DNA of 64,000 nt from Rhizobium rhizogenes NBRC 13257 (GTDB lineage: Bacteria; Pseudomonadota; Alphaproteobacteria; Rhizobiales; Rhizobiaceae). Positions 52,899-61,296 of the stretch are shown here, piece after piece. Every line of letters starts with the position of its first letter. Within the stretch, counting starts at the first letter, position 1. The position numbers were made by a program, and so were the translations under genes. Location of the stretch: positions 1 to 64,000 of the forward strand of contig NZ_BAYX01000002.1 in the NCBI RefSeq assembly GCF_000696095.1, written 5' to 3'. The notes under the pieces are model-generated. The model had not been told where the DNA came from and searched no databases. It worked only from the letters and a program-made list of their open reading frames with translations.

Positions 52899-55031
52899 CT
52901 ACTTCATCAGCCGATCGATCAGCGCCACCGCAGCCTGCGCGATCACCGTTCCCGGCGGGAAGATCGCGTCGGCGCCGGCGGTTTCCAGTGCTGCGAAATC
53001 CTGTGGTGGGATGACGCCACCGACGGCGATGAGGACGCGGCCGGCATGGCGGCGGGCGAGCGCTTCCTTCAATTCCGGCACCAGCGTCAGATGGCCGGCG
53101 GCGAGCGACGAGGCGCCGATGATATCGACACCTTCGCGCACGGCGACATCGGCCACTTCCTCCGGCGTCTGGAACATCGCGCCGACGACGACATCGAAGC
53201 CGAGGTCGGCGAAGGCGGTGGCGATCACCTTCTGGCCGCGATCATGGCCGTCCTGGCCCATCTTGGCGACGAGAATGCGGGGCTTTTCGCCGCGTGCCTT
53301 GCGGAATGTCTCGACCTTGGCAATGGCCTTGTTGAAGACCGGATCGGCATCGCCGACTTCCTTGCGGTAGACGCCGGAGATGGTTTTGATCTCGGCGACA
53401 TGCCTTCCATAGGCTTTTTCCAGCGCCAGCGATATCTCGCCGACCGTTGCGCGCGCCCGCGCTGCCTTGACTGCGAAATCGAGCAGGTTGCCGGTGCCGT
53501 TACGGGCGGCATCCGTCAACGTATCCAAGGCGCTCTCCACCGCCGCCGTTTCGCGGGTGCCCTTCAATTGCTGCAGTTTCGAAAGCTGCCGGGCGCGGAC
53601 TTCGGAATTGTCCACCTTCAGCACGTCGACTTCGATGTCCTGTTCCGGTCGTGAGAAATTGATGCCGACGAGGGTCTGGTGGCCGCTGTCGATGCGCGCC
53701 TGCGTGCGTGCGGCCGCTTCTTCGATGCGGAGCTTCGGAATGCCTTTTTCGATCGCCTTGGCCATGCCGCCGAGGGCTTCGACCTCTTCGATATGGGTGA
53801 GGGCGCGGGCCGCAAGATCATGCGTCAGCCGCTCGACATAGGCCGAGCCGCCCCAGGGGTCGATGATATCGGTCGTGCCGGATTCCTTCTGCAGCATGAT
53901 CTGCGTATTGCGGGCGATGCGGGCCGAGTGGTCGGTCGGGAGCGCCAGCGCTTCGTCGAAGGAGTTGGTGTGCAGGGATTGGGTATGGCCCTGCGTCGCG
54001 GCCATGGCCTCGACCATGGTGCGGATGATGTTGTTCATCGGGTCCTGCGCCGTCAACGACCAGCCTGACGTCTGGCTGTGGGTTCTGAGCGCCAGCGATT
54101 TCTGGTCCTTCGGCGCAAAGTTCTTCTGCATCAGCGCCGCCCAGATCAGCCGCGCAGCGCGCATCTTGGCCACTTCCATGAAGAAGTTCATGCCGACTGC
54201 CCAGAAGAAGGAGAGGCGTGGCGCGAAACTGTCGATATCAAGGCCCGCGGCAACGCCGGCGCGGGCATATTCGATGCCGTCGGCGATCGTATAGGCGAGC
54301 TCCAGATCTGCCGTCGCACCGGCCTCCTGCATATGGTAGCCGGAAATCGAGATCGAGTTGAACTTCGGCATGCGCTGGCTGGTATAGCTGAAGATGTCGG
54401 AGACGATCCGCATCGAGGGCTGTGGCGGATAGATATAGGTGTTGCGAACCATGAACTCCTTGAGGATGTCGTTCTGGATCGTGCCCGACAGCTTGTCCTC
54501 GGAAACGCCCTGTTCCTCCGCCGCGACGATATAGAGCGCCATCACCGGCAGCACTGCGCCGTTCATGGTCATTGACACACTCATCTCATCAAGCGGGATG
54601 GCGTCGAAGAGTTGGCGCATGTCGAGGATGGAATCGATCGCCACGCCCGCCATGCCGACGTCGCCCGCCACGCGCGGATGATCGCTGTCATAGCCGCGAT
54701 GGGTGGCAAGATCGAAGGCGACGGAAAGGCCCTTCTGGCCGGCCGCGAGATTGCGGCGATAGAAGGCGTTCGATTCCTCGGCGGTGGAGAAACCCGCATA
54801 TTGGCGGATGGTCCAGGGCTGCTGGACATACATGGTCGGATAGGGGCCGCGCAGGAAGGGGGCGGCGCCGGGGTAAGTGTCGAGGAAGTTCAGGTTGGTA
54901 AGATCCGCCGCGTCGTAGACGCGCTTGACGGCGATGCCTTCCGGGGTTTGCCACGAGGGGGCGTCGGTTTTCGACGTCTTGGTCTTGGGCTTCGTCCAGG
55001 GGATAGTGGTGAAGTCGGGGATGGGGCTCAT
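52899..55031 (-). CDS. mutB: Methylmalonyl-CoA mutase, large (cobalamin-binding) subunit
   Basis: The 710-residue subunit interconverts methylmalonyl-CoA and succinyl-CoA. It has the TIM-barrel substrate domain ([37 protein letters not shown]) and the C-terminal B12-binding domain with [26 protein letters not shown] (DxHxxG lower-ligand motif, His). ATG 55031 has GGAGG ten bases upstream; an open extension to 55142 is in the repeat. In rhizobia this enzyme is also called BhbA and links propionyl-CoA and polyhydroxybutyrate-related metabolism. Confidence 0.95.
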   Translation of the reverse strand: MSPIPDFTTIPWTKPKTKTSKTDAPSWQTPEGIAVKRVYDAADLTNLNFLDTYPGAAPFLRGPYPTMYVQQPWTIRQYAGFSTAEESNAFYRRNLAAGQKGLSVAFDLATHRGYDSDHPRVAGDVGMAGVAIDSILDMRQLFDAIPLDEMSVSMTMNGAVLPVMALYIVAAEEQGVSEDKLSGTIQNDILKEFMVRNTYIYPPQPSMRIVSDIFSYTSQRMPKFNSISISGYHMQEAGATADLELAYTIADGIEYARAGVAAGLDIDSFAPRLSFFWAVGMNFFMEVAKMRAARLIWAALMQKNFAPKDQKSLALRTHSQTSGWSLTAQDPMNNIIRTMVEAMAATQGHTQSLHTNSFDEALALPTDHSARIARNTQIMLQKESGTTDIIDPWGGSAYVERLTHDLAARALTHIEEVEALGGMAKAIEKGIPKLRIEEAAARTQARIDSGHQTLVGINFSRPEQDIEVDVLKVDNSEVRARQLSKLQQLKGTRETAAVESALDTLTDAARNGTGNLLDFAVKAARARATVGEISLALEKAYGRHVAEIKTISGVYRKEVGDADPVFNKAIAKVETFRKARGEKPRILVAKMGQDGHDRGQKVIATAFADLGFDVVVGAMFQTPEEVADVAVREGVDIIGASSLAAGHLTLVPELKEALARRHAGRVLIAVGGVIPPQDFAALETAGADAIFPPGTVIAQAAVALIDRLMK

Positions 55032-55066
55032 GGGACCGAGACCTCCGAGTATGCTGTACCTGCGCC

Positions 55067-55254
55067 ATCCCCCTCTGTCACTGACGTGACATCTCCCCCA
55101 CAAGGGGGGAGATTGGTAACGCGCGGGGCCATCTTGCCCCAAACGAGCATCGCATATGTTGAGCTTGTGTTGGCTTGTTTTGCGGAAACGAGCGGCAAAC
55201 TCCCACCAATCGCCCCCCTTGTGGGGGAGATGTCACGAAGTGACAGAGGGGGGT
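55067..55254. repeat. Inverted pair of GC-rich intergenic repeats between mutB and mutA
   Basis: The left arm (55067-55116) contains CCCCCTCTGTCACT, then GTGACATCTCCCCCACAAGG and GGGGGAGATTGG. The right arm (55205-55254) is its reverse complement, with few differences: CCAATCGCCCCCCTTGTGGG, GGAGATGTCAC and GAAGTGACAGAGGGGGGT. A spacer of about 90 bases separates them. Each arm is itself palindromic around CCCCACAAGGGG. This is a different sequence family from the repeats at 20832 and 62968. It lies inside the presumed mutA-mutB transcript. Confidence 0.7.
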
Positions 55255-55284
55255 ACGCACTCTCCGTACTTTCCATAACCACCC

Positions 55285-56625
55285 TCATGCCCCAACCTCA
55301 TCCAGCCGCACCGGCCTCAATCCCATGCCGGCCGTAACAGTCCCAAGCGCTCCCAAAACCACAACCGGCCGCTCCGTCTTCATCGCAAACAATGTCGTCC
55401 CCACAATCGGCTTTGCCACGCGGCTTGCGCGCGCCTCCGCCACCATCGCCGCCAACCGGCCGCTGGCGATCATCGTCGTCAGTCCGCCATCGCGCTCGAT
55501 GCCGACAAAGAACTCCCAGGCCTTTTCCGCGAGTGCCTTCGTCAGCGCCTCGATGCCGCCCGCACCTGCGGCGGGATCGATGACGTGATCGAGGTGGCTT
55601 TCGGCGATCAGGACAGTCTGCGTATTGCGCGCCAGCCGCCGCGCCAGCGGGTCCGGGATGCCGTGGGTAAGCGTATGCGGAAGCACCGAAATCTCATCGG
55701 CGCCCCCCGTGCCTGCGGCGAAGACGGCGATGGTGTTGCGCAGGATGTTGGTTTCCGGATCGAGCCGGGTCAGCATGCGGTAGCTCGTTTCCATGAAGAG
55801 ATGAGCCCTCGGCGGATTGGAAACGCCGCAGGCTTCAGCGATCCGCGCGAACAGCATCCGCGCGGCGCGAGCCTTCGCCATGGTGACGAACTGGTTCTGA
55901 TCGGCAGAAAGACAAAGGCTTGTGGCCTTCAGGATCGCTTCCGGTGCCGAGCCTGCCTGTTCCAGCAGCCGCAAATGCGACACGAGAGAGGCGGCAACGA
56001 CAGCCAGTTCCTGCGCTTCCGTGCCGCCGGCATTGTGAACGGCGCGGCCGTCGGCATTGAGGATCGCGCCGGCCAACCCTTCGTCAAGCAGGCGCTTGAA
56101 ACTGTCTGCCAGCTCGCTGGTTGCCTGGCTCGGCGTGAACATGTCGAGACCCGCATGAAGGCCTGCAAGCTTGGAGGAACCGGCAAGCGCCTCGGCAAGG
56201 GCCGGGGAAAAGCCATCAAGGCGCAGCGAGATATCCTTGCCCGAAAGCGCGGCTGCCAGTTTCGCTGCGAGCCTGTCCGCCTCTGCGTCTATGCCGATAC
56301 CAAAGGCCGATGAGCTGGTTTTCGACAGGAGGTGGACACCGCCGGCGCCGTTGGCGAGATCCGCGTCGAGTTGCGTGAAAGCGCGATCGACGTCCGGGTC
56401 GTCCATGCGCTGGCTGATCGTCCAGGGGGCGTCAATCCGGCGGCGCGGCAGCGGAGTGGCGTCGAGGTGGCGGGCGTAGAGCGGTTGGATTGCGATGCCG
56501 TCATCGGTGCGCGATACCAGTGCCTCCTCGAAGTCGGCCCCCTTCAGCGCTCGGTTCACCAACTTGAGCCAGGCGTCCCGGCTTGCCGGCGCAAAAAGGT
56601 TCGGGTCGAGACTGTCGATATTCAT
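55285..56625 (-). CDS. mutA: Methylmalonyl-CoA mutase, small subunit
   Basis: The 446-residue protein is a shortened homologue of the mutase large subunit. It has LPRRRIDAPWTISQRMDDPD, HNAGGTEAQELAVVAASLV and LFMETSYRMLTRLDPETNILRNTIAVFAAGTGGADEISVLPHT, but ends near residue 446 and so lacks the whole C-terminal cobalamin-binding domain. Such small subunits are non-catalytic partners in heterodimeric mutases. It is upstream of mutB, with 250 bases of repeat-rich DNA between. Confidence 0.9.
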   Translation of the reverse strand: MNIDSLDPNLFAPASRDAWLKLVNRALKGADFEEALVSRTDDGIAIQPLYARHLDATPLPRRRIDAPWTISQRMDDPDVDRAFTQLDADLANGAGGVHLLSKTSSSAFGIGIDAEADRLAAKLAAALSGKDISLRLDGFSPALAEALAGSSKLAGLHAGLDMFTPSQATSELADSFKRLLDEGLAGAILNADGRAVHNAGGTEAQELAVVAASLVSHLRLLEQAGSAPEAILKATSLCLSADQNQFVTMAKARAARMLFARIAEACGVSNPPRAHLFMETSYRMLTRLDPETNILRNTIAVFAAGTGGADEISVLPHTLTHGIPDPLARRLARNTQTVLIAESHLDHVIDPAAGAGGIEALTKALAEKAWEFFVGIERDGGLTTMIASGRLAAMVAEARASRVAKPIVGTTLFAMKTERPVVVLGALGTVTAGMGLRPVRLDEVGA

Positions 56626-56744
56626 GCCATCCTCCGTCTCGCAATGGTCTAACCCAAGCCAGGGCGAGGGAAAACAGAAGTTTGACCTCCTGGTGCAATA
56701 TCTTTGCTTTCGACGCCAGCCTCGCGCCAGCCGGGCCGGTCATC

Positions 56745-57587
56745 ATGCGGCTCACCGATCCGTATTCCAACTGGTTCCCGATGATGGCCGATCTTTTGCC
56801 CGTTTCCCGCCTCCTGCCTGCCGTTGCGGCCCTTGCCATGCTGTCCGCCTGCAGCATCGTTCCCGATACGGGTGCGACCGATCCCGACCGGTTCGTGCAG
56901 GAAACCTCGCCTGTCTTCTATCGGCCGGAAGGTATCGATCCGCAGAAGGTGAAGCGCCTGCCGGTGCAGCCGGTGCCGCAATCGCGCGATCTCTTCCGCA
57001 CGCAATTCCATCAGACCTACGGCTTGCCGACCTTCAATCCCGTGCATCAGGCCATGTATGCGCAGAGGAGCGAGGATGATTTCACGCTGCCGGCCATCCC
57101 CTACAAGCGCATAGATCCGCAGTTCCTGCGTCAGGAGGTGGACTATCAGACCAATGAACGCCCCGGAACGATCGTCGTCGATACCCGGAGCCACTATCTC
57201 TATTTCGTCGAGCCGGGTGGCCGCGCCATGCGCTATGGCGTCGGTCTGGGTGCTGCCGGCTATGCCTGGCATGGCAGGGGCGTCATCCAGTGGAAGGCGA
57301 AATGGCCGCGCTGGACGCCGCCGGCTGAAATGGTGGCGCGCGAACCGCAGATCAGGCCGATTTCGGCCGAGCGCGGCGGCATGAATCCGGGGCCGACCAA
57401 TCCGCTCGGCGCTCGGGCGCTCTATATTTTCAAGGACGGCAAGGACACGCTTTATCGTGTCCACGGGACGCCGGATTGGCAGTCGATCGGCAGGGCGGCT
57501 TCGTCCGGTTGCGTGCGTATGCTCAACCAGGATGTGATCGATCTCTACAACCGGGTGCCCGATAAGGCGGAAATTGTCGTTTTATAA
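56745..57587 (+). CDS. L,D-transpeptidase (YkuD domain), lipoprotein-like, copy 1
   Basis: The 280-residue protein has a signal segment ending LAMLSACSIVPD, so Cys is a likely lipid site. The YkuD catalytic domain follows at about residues 140-278: GTIVVDTRSHYLYFVEPGGRAMRYGVGLG, then VHGTPDWQSIGRAASSGCVRMLNQD with the catalytic histidine and Cys in SSGCVR. It cross-links peptidoglycan or anchors proteins to it. The start may instead be ATG 56781 or 56784; none has a clear ribosome site. A close paralogue follows in tandem. Confidence 0.87.
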   Translation: MRLTDPYSNWFPMMADLLPVSRLLPAVAALAMLSACSIVPDTGATDPDRFVQETSPVFYRPEGIDPQKVKRLPVQPVPQSRDLFRTQFHQTYGLPTFNPVHQAMYAQRSEDDFTLPAIPYKRIDPQFLRQEVDYQTNERPGTIVVDTRSHYLYFVEPGGRAMRYGVGLGAAGYAWHGRGVIQWKAKWPRWTPPAEMVAREPQIRPISAERGGMNPGPTNPLGARALYIFKDGKDTLYRVHGTPDWQSIGRAASSGCVRMLNQDVIDLYNRVPDKAEIVVL

Positions 57588-57749
57588 CGACAGTTTATAA
57601 CAAATTTTCGTGATGTTGCATAAGTGCGATAGCCGGACCGGTTTGCGCTCTTTAGTTTTGCTCCTGTCTCTGCGAATCTCGTGGGAAGCCGAATCAGCTT
57701 TGTTGTCATCGGTTCTCGCTTCCCGTCCAACAGGAATGATGCTGTCGAC

Positions 57750-58490
57750 ATGAGCCTGCCTTCTTCTTTTTCCCGACGAAATTTCCTCGCTTTCGCTGGT
57801 ATTGGCGCCGTTTCGACGCTCGCCGGCTGCGCTTCCACGGTCGAAAGCGGCCCTGTCGTCAGCCCGGTGCAGTACACCGGTGCTCCGGCCTCTCGCCCCT
57901 TCCGTAGCTGGTTCTCCAATTATGGCGGCGAACAACCGGATCCGGCCGTGATGTACGCGGCCGTGGAGGATGGTGGTTTTCTCATTCCGCCCGTGCCCTA
58001 CCAGCAGATCGATCCGCAATTCTATCGCCAGCGCGTTGCCGACCCGACCGGCGAAGCGCCGGGGAGCGTCGTCGTCAATACGCGCGAGCGTCACCTCTAC
58101 GTTACCGAAGCGGGCGGCACCGCGATGCGCTATGGCATTGGCGTCGGTCGTGAGGGCTTTGCCTGGCAGGGCCGCGGCGTCATCCAGTGGCGCAAGAAGT
58201 GGCCGCGCTGGAACCCGCCGGATGAAATGGTCGCCCGCCAGCCGGAACTCGTCAAATATTCGATTGCCAATGGCGGCATGGATCCTGGCCTGAAGAACCC
58301 GCTTGGCGCGCGTGCGCTTTACATCTTCGAGGACAATCAGGATTCGCTCTACCGTCTACACGGTAATCCGGACTGGCGCTCCATCGGCAAGGCCGTTTCC
58401 TCCGGCTGCGTCCGTCTACTGAACCAGGATGTCATCGATCTCTACGATCGCGTGCCGGAGCGTGCGCCGATCCTGGTAACGCAGGCCTAG
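57750..58490 (+). CDS. L,D-transpeptidase (YkuD domain), copy 2
   Basis: The 246-residue protein has an N-terminal SRRNFLAFAGIGAVSTLAGCAS, combining a twin-arginine pattern with a lipobox (LAGC). The YkuD domain runs from about residue 110 to the end, with GSVVVNTRERHLYVTEAGGTAMRYGIGVG and HGNPDWRSIGKAVSSGCVRLLNQDVIDLYDRVP. It is very similar in that half to the preceding gene, so the two arose by tandem duplication, but the N-terminal halves differ. Confidence 0.88.
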   Translation: MSLPSSFSRRNFLAFAGIGAVSTLAGCASTVESGPVVSPVQYTGAPASRPFRSWFSNYGGEQPDPAVMYAAVEDGGFLIPPVPYQQIDPQFYRQRVADPTGEAPGSVVVNTRERHLYVTEAGGTAMRYGIGVGREGFAWQGRGVIQWRKKWPRWNPPDEMVARQPELVKYSIANGGMDPGLKNPLGARALYIFEDNQDSLYRLHGNPDWRSIGKAVSSGCVRLLNQDVIDLYDRVPERAPILVTQA

Positions 58491-58532
58491 GCTTACATAG
58501 CTTAAGATAGGATAGGGCGGGTTTGGTGGCTT

Positions 58533-58994
58533 TTATTCAGCCGTCAAATTCGCCCTTAGTCGTTGCAGCCGGTCGCGCAGGCTGGCCACTTCATCCATGT
58601 CGCAGCCGGTGGCTTCGCCGATGGCGGACATGATGGTGCTGACCTGGCATTGCATACCGGCGCCCTTTTCCGTCAATGAAACGATCACTTGCCGTTCGTC
58701 CTTCGGGTCGCGCACACGGCCGATCAGGCCGGCCTGTTCCAGGCGCTTCAACAGCGGCGACAGCGTGCCGGAATCGAGATCGAGCTGTTCGCCGATGGTT
58801 TTGACCGGCAGGCAGCCTTTTTCCCAGAGCACCAGCATCACCAGATATTGCGGATAGGTCAGGCCGACACGATCGAGGATCGGCTTGTAGGCACGATTGA
58901 AAGCATGCGCAGTGGCGTAGACCGCAAAGCAAAGCTGCCGCTCCAGCCGCTTTTCCTCATCCGGGATTGCTCGCCCCTGCACCTTGTCTGTCAT
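58533..58994 (-). CDS. ohrR: Organic hydroperoxide sensor/repressor OhrR (MarR family)
   Basis: The 153-residue MarR protein carries LERQLCFAVYATAHAFNRAYKPIL, where Cys22 is the peroxide-sensing cysteine of OhrR. The winged HTH KTIGEQLDLDSGTLSPLLKRLEQAGLIGRVRDPKDER follows. Oxidation of Cys22 by organic peroxides releases it from DNA. GGAG precedes ATG 58994. It is divergent from ohr, its classical target, with a palindrome in between. Confidence 0.94.
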   Translation of the reverse strand: MTDKVQGRAIPDEEKRLERQLCFAVYATAHAFNRAYKPILDRVGLTYPQYLVMLVLWEKGCLPVKTIGEQLDLDSGTLSPLLKRLEQAGLIGRVRDPKDERQVIVSLTEKGAGMQCQVSTIMSAIGEATGCDMDEVASLRDRLQRLRANLTAE

Positions 58995-59071
58995 CGCTGC
59001 TCCACCATTTTGTTGTTAGTGTCATTGTCACAGGTTCACTTTTCAAAATCAAACCGCAAAAATATGTTGTA

Positions 59072-59086
59072 CACGATTAAATCGTG
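59072..59086. promoter_or_regulatory. OhrR operator palindrome
   Basis: CACGATT-A-AATCGTG is a perfect 7+1+7 inverted repeat in the 132-base gap between divergent ohrR and ohr, 40 bases before the ohr start. Flanking TGTA and CTATATACA extend the partial symmetry. This is the expected place for OhrR binding. Confidence 0.7.
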
Positions 59087-59126
59087 CTATATACAAAATC
59101 CATTCAACCCGCAAAGGAGATCCGAC

Positions 59127-59549
59127 ATGCCTATTCTCTACACCACCAAAGCTTCCGCCACCGGCGGCCGTGCTGGCCACGCTGTTTCCGACAACGGCGT
59201 TCTCGACGTCACGCTGACCGTGCCGAAGGAACTGGGCGGTGATGGCGCCACCGGCACCAATCCCGAACAGCTTTTTGCTGCCGGCTATTCCGCCTGCTTC
59301 CTCGGTGCGCTGAAATTTGTCGCCGGCCAGCAGAAGGTCAAGATTCCGGAAGACGCCAAAGTGACCGCAACGGTCGGCGTCGGTCCGCGCGAAGATGGCG
59401 GCGGTTTCGGCATCGAAGTCGCACTGTCGGTTCACATTCCGGGCCTGGACAAGGCTGAAGCTGAAAAGCTGGTTGCCGCAGCCCACATCGTTTGCCCTTA
59501 CAGCCATGCGCTCCGCACCTCGACGGAAGTGCCGGTCACGGTGGCCTGA
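59127..59549 (+). CDS. ohr: Organic hydroperoxide reductase Ohr
   Basis: The 140-residue thiol peroxidase detoxifies organic hydroperoxides. It has LYTTKASATGGRAGHAVSDNGVLDV and the two family cysteines in YSACFLGAL (Cys57) and HIVCPYSHA (Cys123), with the conserved NPEQLFAAGY between. AAAGGAGA lies six bases upstream of the ATG. Divergent from ohrR. Confidence 0.95.
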   Translation: MPILYTTKASATGGRAGHAVSDNGVLDVTLTVPKELGGDGATGTNPEQLFAAGYSACFLGALKFVAGQQKVKIPEDAKVTATVGVGPREDGGGFGIEVALSVHIPGLDKAEAEKLVAAAHIVCPYSHALRTSTEVPVTVA

Positions 59550-59595
59550 GAATAGGCTTTACCGTCGCACCGGACTAACGGAGCGGACGGTACAT

Positions 59596-59635
59596 AAAAG
59601 GGGCGACACGCTTTTCGGCGTATCGCCCCTTTTTC
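59596..59635 (+). terminator. Intrinsic terminator of ohr
   Basis: AAAAGGGGCGA and ACGC pair with GCGT and TCGCCCCTTTT (one internal A/C mismatch) around TTTTCG, followed by more T. The strong stem and U-run end the ohr transcript 47 bases after its stop. Confidence 0.85.
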
Positions 59636-59640
59636 TTTTG

Positions 59641-59666
59641 CAAGAAAGTTGCTATATATTTTCTTG
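59641..59666. promoter_or_regulatory. Inverted repeat at the promoter of the Xre/RES module
   Basis: CAAGAAA (59641-59647) and TTTCTTG (59660-59666) form an inverted repeat around GTTGCTATATAT, which includes a TATATT-like -10. It lies 15 bases ahead of the antitoxin start, so it is a candidate autorepression site. Confidence 0.5.
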
Positions 59667-59681
59667 AGAAAGGATGTGGCT

Positions 59682-60065
59682 ATGGCAAATGCTCAAGCGA
59701 TACATCATGCAATCCCCGGCGAGGCTCTGGTCATCACCAAGGCGGCCGTCAATGCCGCCGAGCGGCTGGGGTTGAACGCACGCATACTCGCAGATGTCAT
59801 CGGCGTTTCGGAAGCGACGGTGTCGCGCATGAAGCGGCGGGACCATCTGCTGGAACGTCACAGCAAGCCGTTCGAGCTCGCGGTCCTCTTCGTGCGCCTC
59901 TTCCGCTCGCTCGATGCGATCGTCGGCGGCGACGAGGCCGTGGCACGGCAATGGCTGCGCAATCCCAATCTCGCCTTCAGCGCAACGCCGCTTGAAAAGA
60001 TCACTTCCATTTCCGGATTGACCGATGTCCTTGCCTATCTGGACGCCCGACGCGCTCTCGTCTGA
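59682..60065 (+). CDS. Xre/MbcA/ParS-type antitoxin
   Basis: The 127-residue protein has an N-terminal HTH (AAERLGLNARILADVIGVSEATVSRMKR) and the C-terminal DUF2384-type toxin-binding domain (ELAVLFVRLFRSLDAIVGGDEAVARQWLRNPNLAFSATPLEKITSISGLTDVLAYLDARR), the usual Xre antitoxin of RES modules. AAGGA precedes ATG 59682. The toxin gene follows directly. Confidence 0.88.
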   Translation: MANAQAIHHAIPGEALVITKAAVNAAERLGLNARILADVIGVSEATVSRMKRRDHLLERHSKPFELAVLFVRLFRSLDAIVGGDEAVARQWLRNPNLAFSATPLEKITSISGLTDVLAYLDARRALV

Positions 60066-60075
60066 GGCGCGGCCG

Positions 60076-60777
60076 ATGTCCGGCCGCTATTGGCGGCTGG
60101 TGGAGGCGCAGCATCAGGTCTCGACATTGAAGCTGGTCGACACGCTGGAGGAGCAGGCTCTTCTCGAGACCCTTCTGGAAGAGAGCAAGCCGGCTTTACC
60201 ACCGGAATGCGCCGGCCTGGATTACCTGCTGGCCACGCCCTTTCGTTACGGTGCGATCTATCCCTATGGCTCGCGCTTTCGGCGAGCAGGGCGTACGCTG
60301 GGCGTCTTCTATGCGTCCGAACAGGTCGAGACGGCACTGGCGGAAATGAGCTTCTATCGGCTGCTTTTCTTCAGCGATTCTCCGGGAACGCCGCTGCCCG
60401 CCAACGCGGCCGAATATACCGCCTTTGCGGCTGTGATTGCGACCAAGCAGGCGGTCGATCTGACGCTTGCGCCACTGGAGCGCGATCGCGAAGCCTGGGC
60501 CGATCCCGTTAATTACGAAGCCTGCCAGTCTCTTGCTGACGCAGCGCGGGCAGGGAAGGTTGACGCGATCCTCTACCAGTCCGTCCGCGATCCCAAGGGC
60601 GGCAAGAATATTGCACTTCTGACAGCCCATGCTTTTGCCGCGCGCGAGCCTGTGGAGCGTCAGACCTGGCGCATCCGGCTGTCGCCAGCCGGCGTGCAGG
60701 CACTCTGCGAGTTTCCCAAAGCCCGTCTCGGCTTCGCGCGCAGCGATTTCGGCGACGACCCCCGCATGCGGGGCTAG
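60076..60777 (+). CDS. RES-domain toxin (NAD-consuming)
   Basis: The product carries the RES elements in order: RYWRLVEAQH (Arg), RRAGRTLGVFYASEQVETALAEMSFYR (Glu) and KVDAILYQSVRDPKGGKNIAL (Ser). RES toxins of Xre/RES pairs degrade NAD+ or, in the ParT case, modify Prs. ATG 60076 follows GAGG at a normal distance and gives 233 residues; an in-frame ATG at 60025 would overlap the antitoxin by 41 bases and has no ribosome site. Confidence 0.87.
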   Translation: MSGRYWRLVEAQHQVSTLKLVDTLEEQALLETLLEESKPALPPECAGLDYLLATPFRYGAIYPYGSRFRRAGRTLGVFYASEQVETALAEMSFYRLLFFSDSPGTPLPANAAEYTAFAAVIATKQAVDLTLAPLERDREAWADPVNYEACQSLADAARAGKVDAILYQSVRDPKGGKNIALLTAHAFAAREPVERQTWRIRLSPAGVQALCEFPKARLGFARSDFGDDPRMRG

Positions 60778-60780
60778 CGG

Positions 60781-61227
60781 TCAGGCGAGAGCCAGCAGGT
60801 CCCGCCGCAATCCATCGCCGTTGCCGTCGGGCAACCGCTGCTCTACCTCGGTATGCGTCGCTTCCCAGATCGGCACCGCGGCCGCCAGCACTGCCTTGCC
60901 TGACGGCGTCAGACTGAGCAGCCGCGCGCGTCGATCCCTGGGATTGGGAAGAACGCTCACCCAGCCCCGTCGCTCCAGCGGCTTTAAGGCCGCTGTCAGC
61001 GTCGTCTGGTCTATTGCGAGCAGTGTCGCGACCGGTCCCATCGGCGCGGGCTGCGGCCTGTTCAGGGACATCATCAGGGAAAACTGGCCGTTGGTGAGCC
61101 CGAGCGGCCTTAGCGCCTCGTCGAAGCGACGTGCCAGAGCGCGGGCGGCGCGCTGCACATGCAGGCAAAGGCAGGTATCGCGCACCAGAAGCGTTGTTTC
61201 GAAGGGAATCTCAATCACATTTGACAT
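60781..61227 (-). CDS. MarR-family transcriptional regulator
   Basis: The 148-residue protein has the MarR winged HTH: LTNGQFSLMMSLNRPQPAPMGPVATLLAIDQTTLTAALKPLERRGWVSVLPNPRDRRARLLSLTPSG. Two cysteines (RDTCLCLHV) near residue 20 could be redox-sensitive. It is divergent from the DUF899 gene, and a perfect palindrome lies ten bases upstream of its start. Confidence 0.87.
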   Translation of the reverse strand: MSNVIEIPFETTLLVRDTCLCLHVQRAARALARRFDEALRPLGLTNGQFSLMMSLNRPQPAPMGPVATLLAIDQTTLTAALKPLERRGWVSVLPNPRDRRARLLSLTPSGKAVLAAAVPIWEATHTEVEQRLPDGNGDGLRRDLLALA

Positions 61228-61236
61228 GATGAAATA

Positions 61237-61252
61237 ATATTGATATCAATAT
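61237..61252. promoter_or_regulatory. MarR operator palindrome between marR and DUF899 gene
   Basis: ATATTGATATCAATAT is a perfect 16-base palindrome in the 69-base divergent gap, where both promoters must overlap. AT-rich palindromes of this length in such gaps are typical MarR sites. Confidence 0.7.
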
Positions 61253-61296
61253 ATTTGTCAAGATTTGGAATAATGAACGCCGGAGGAGGGCGGACA

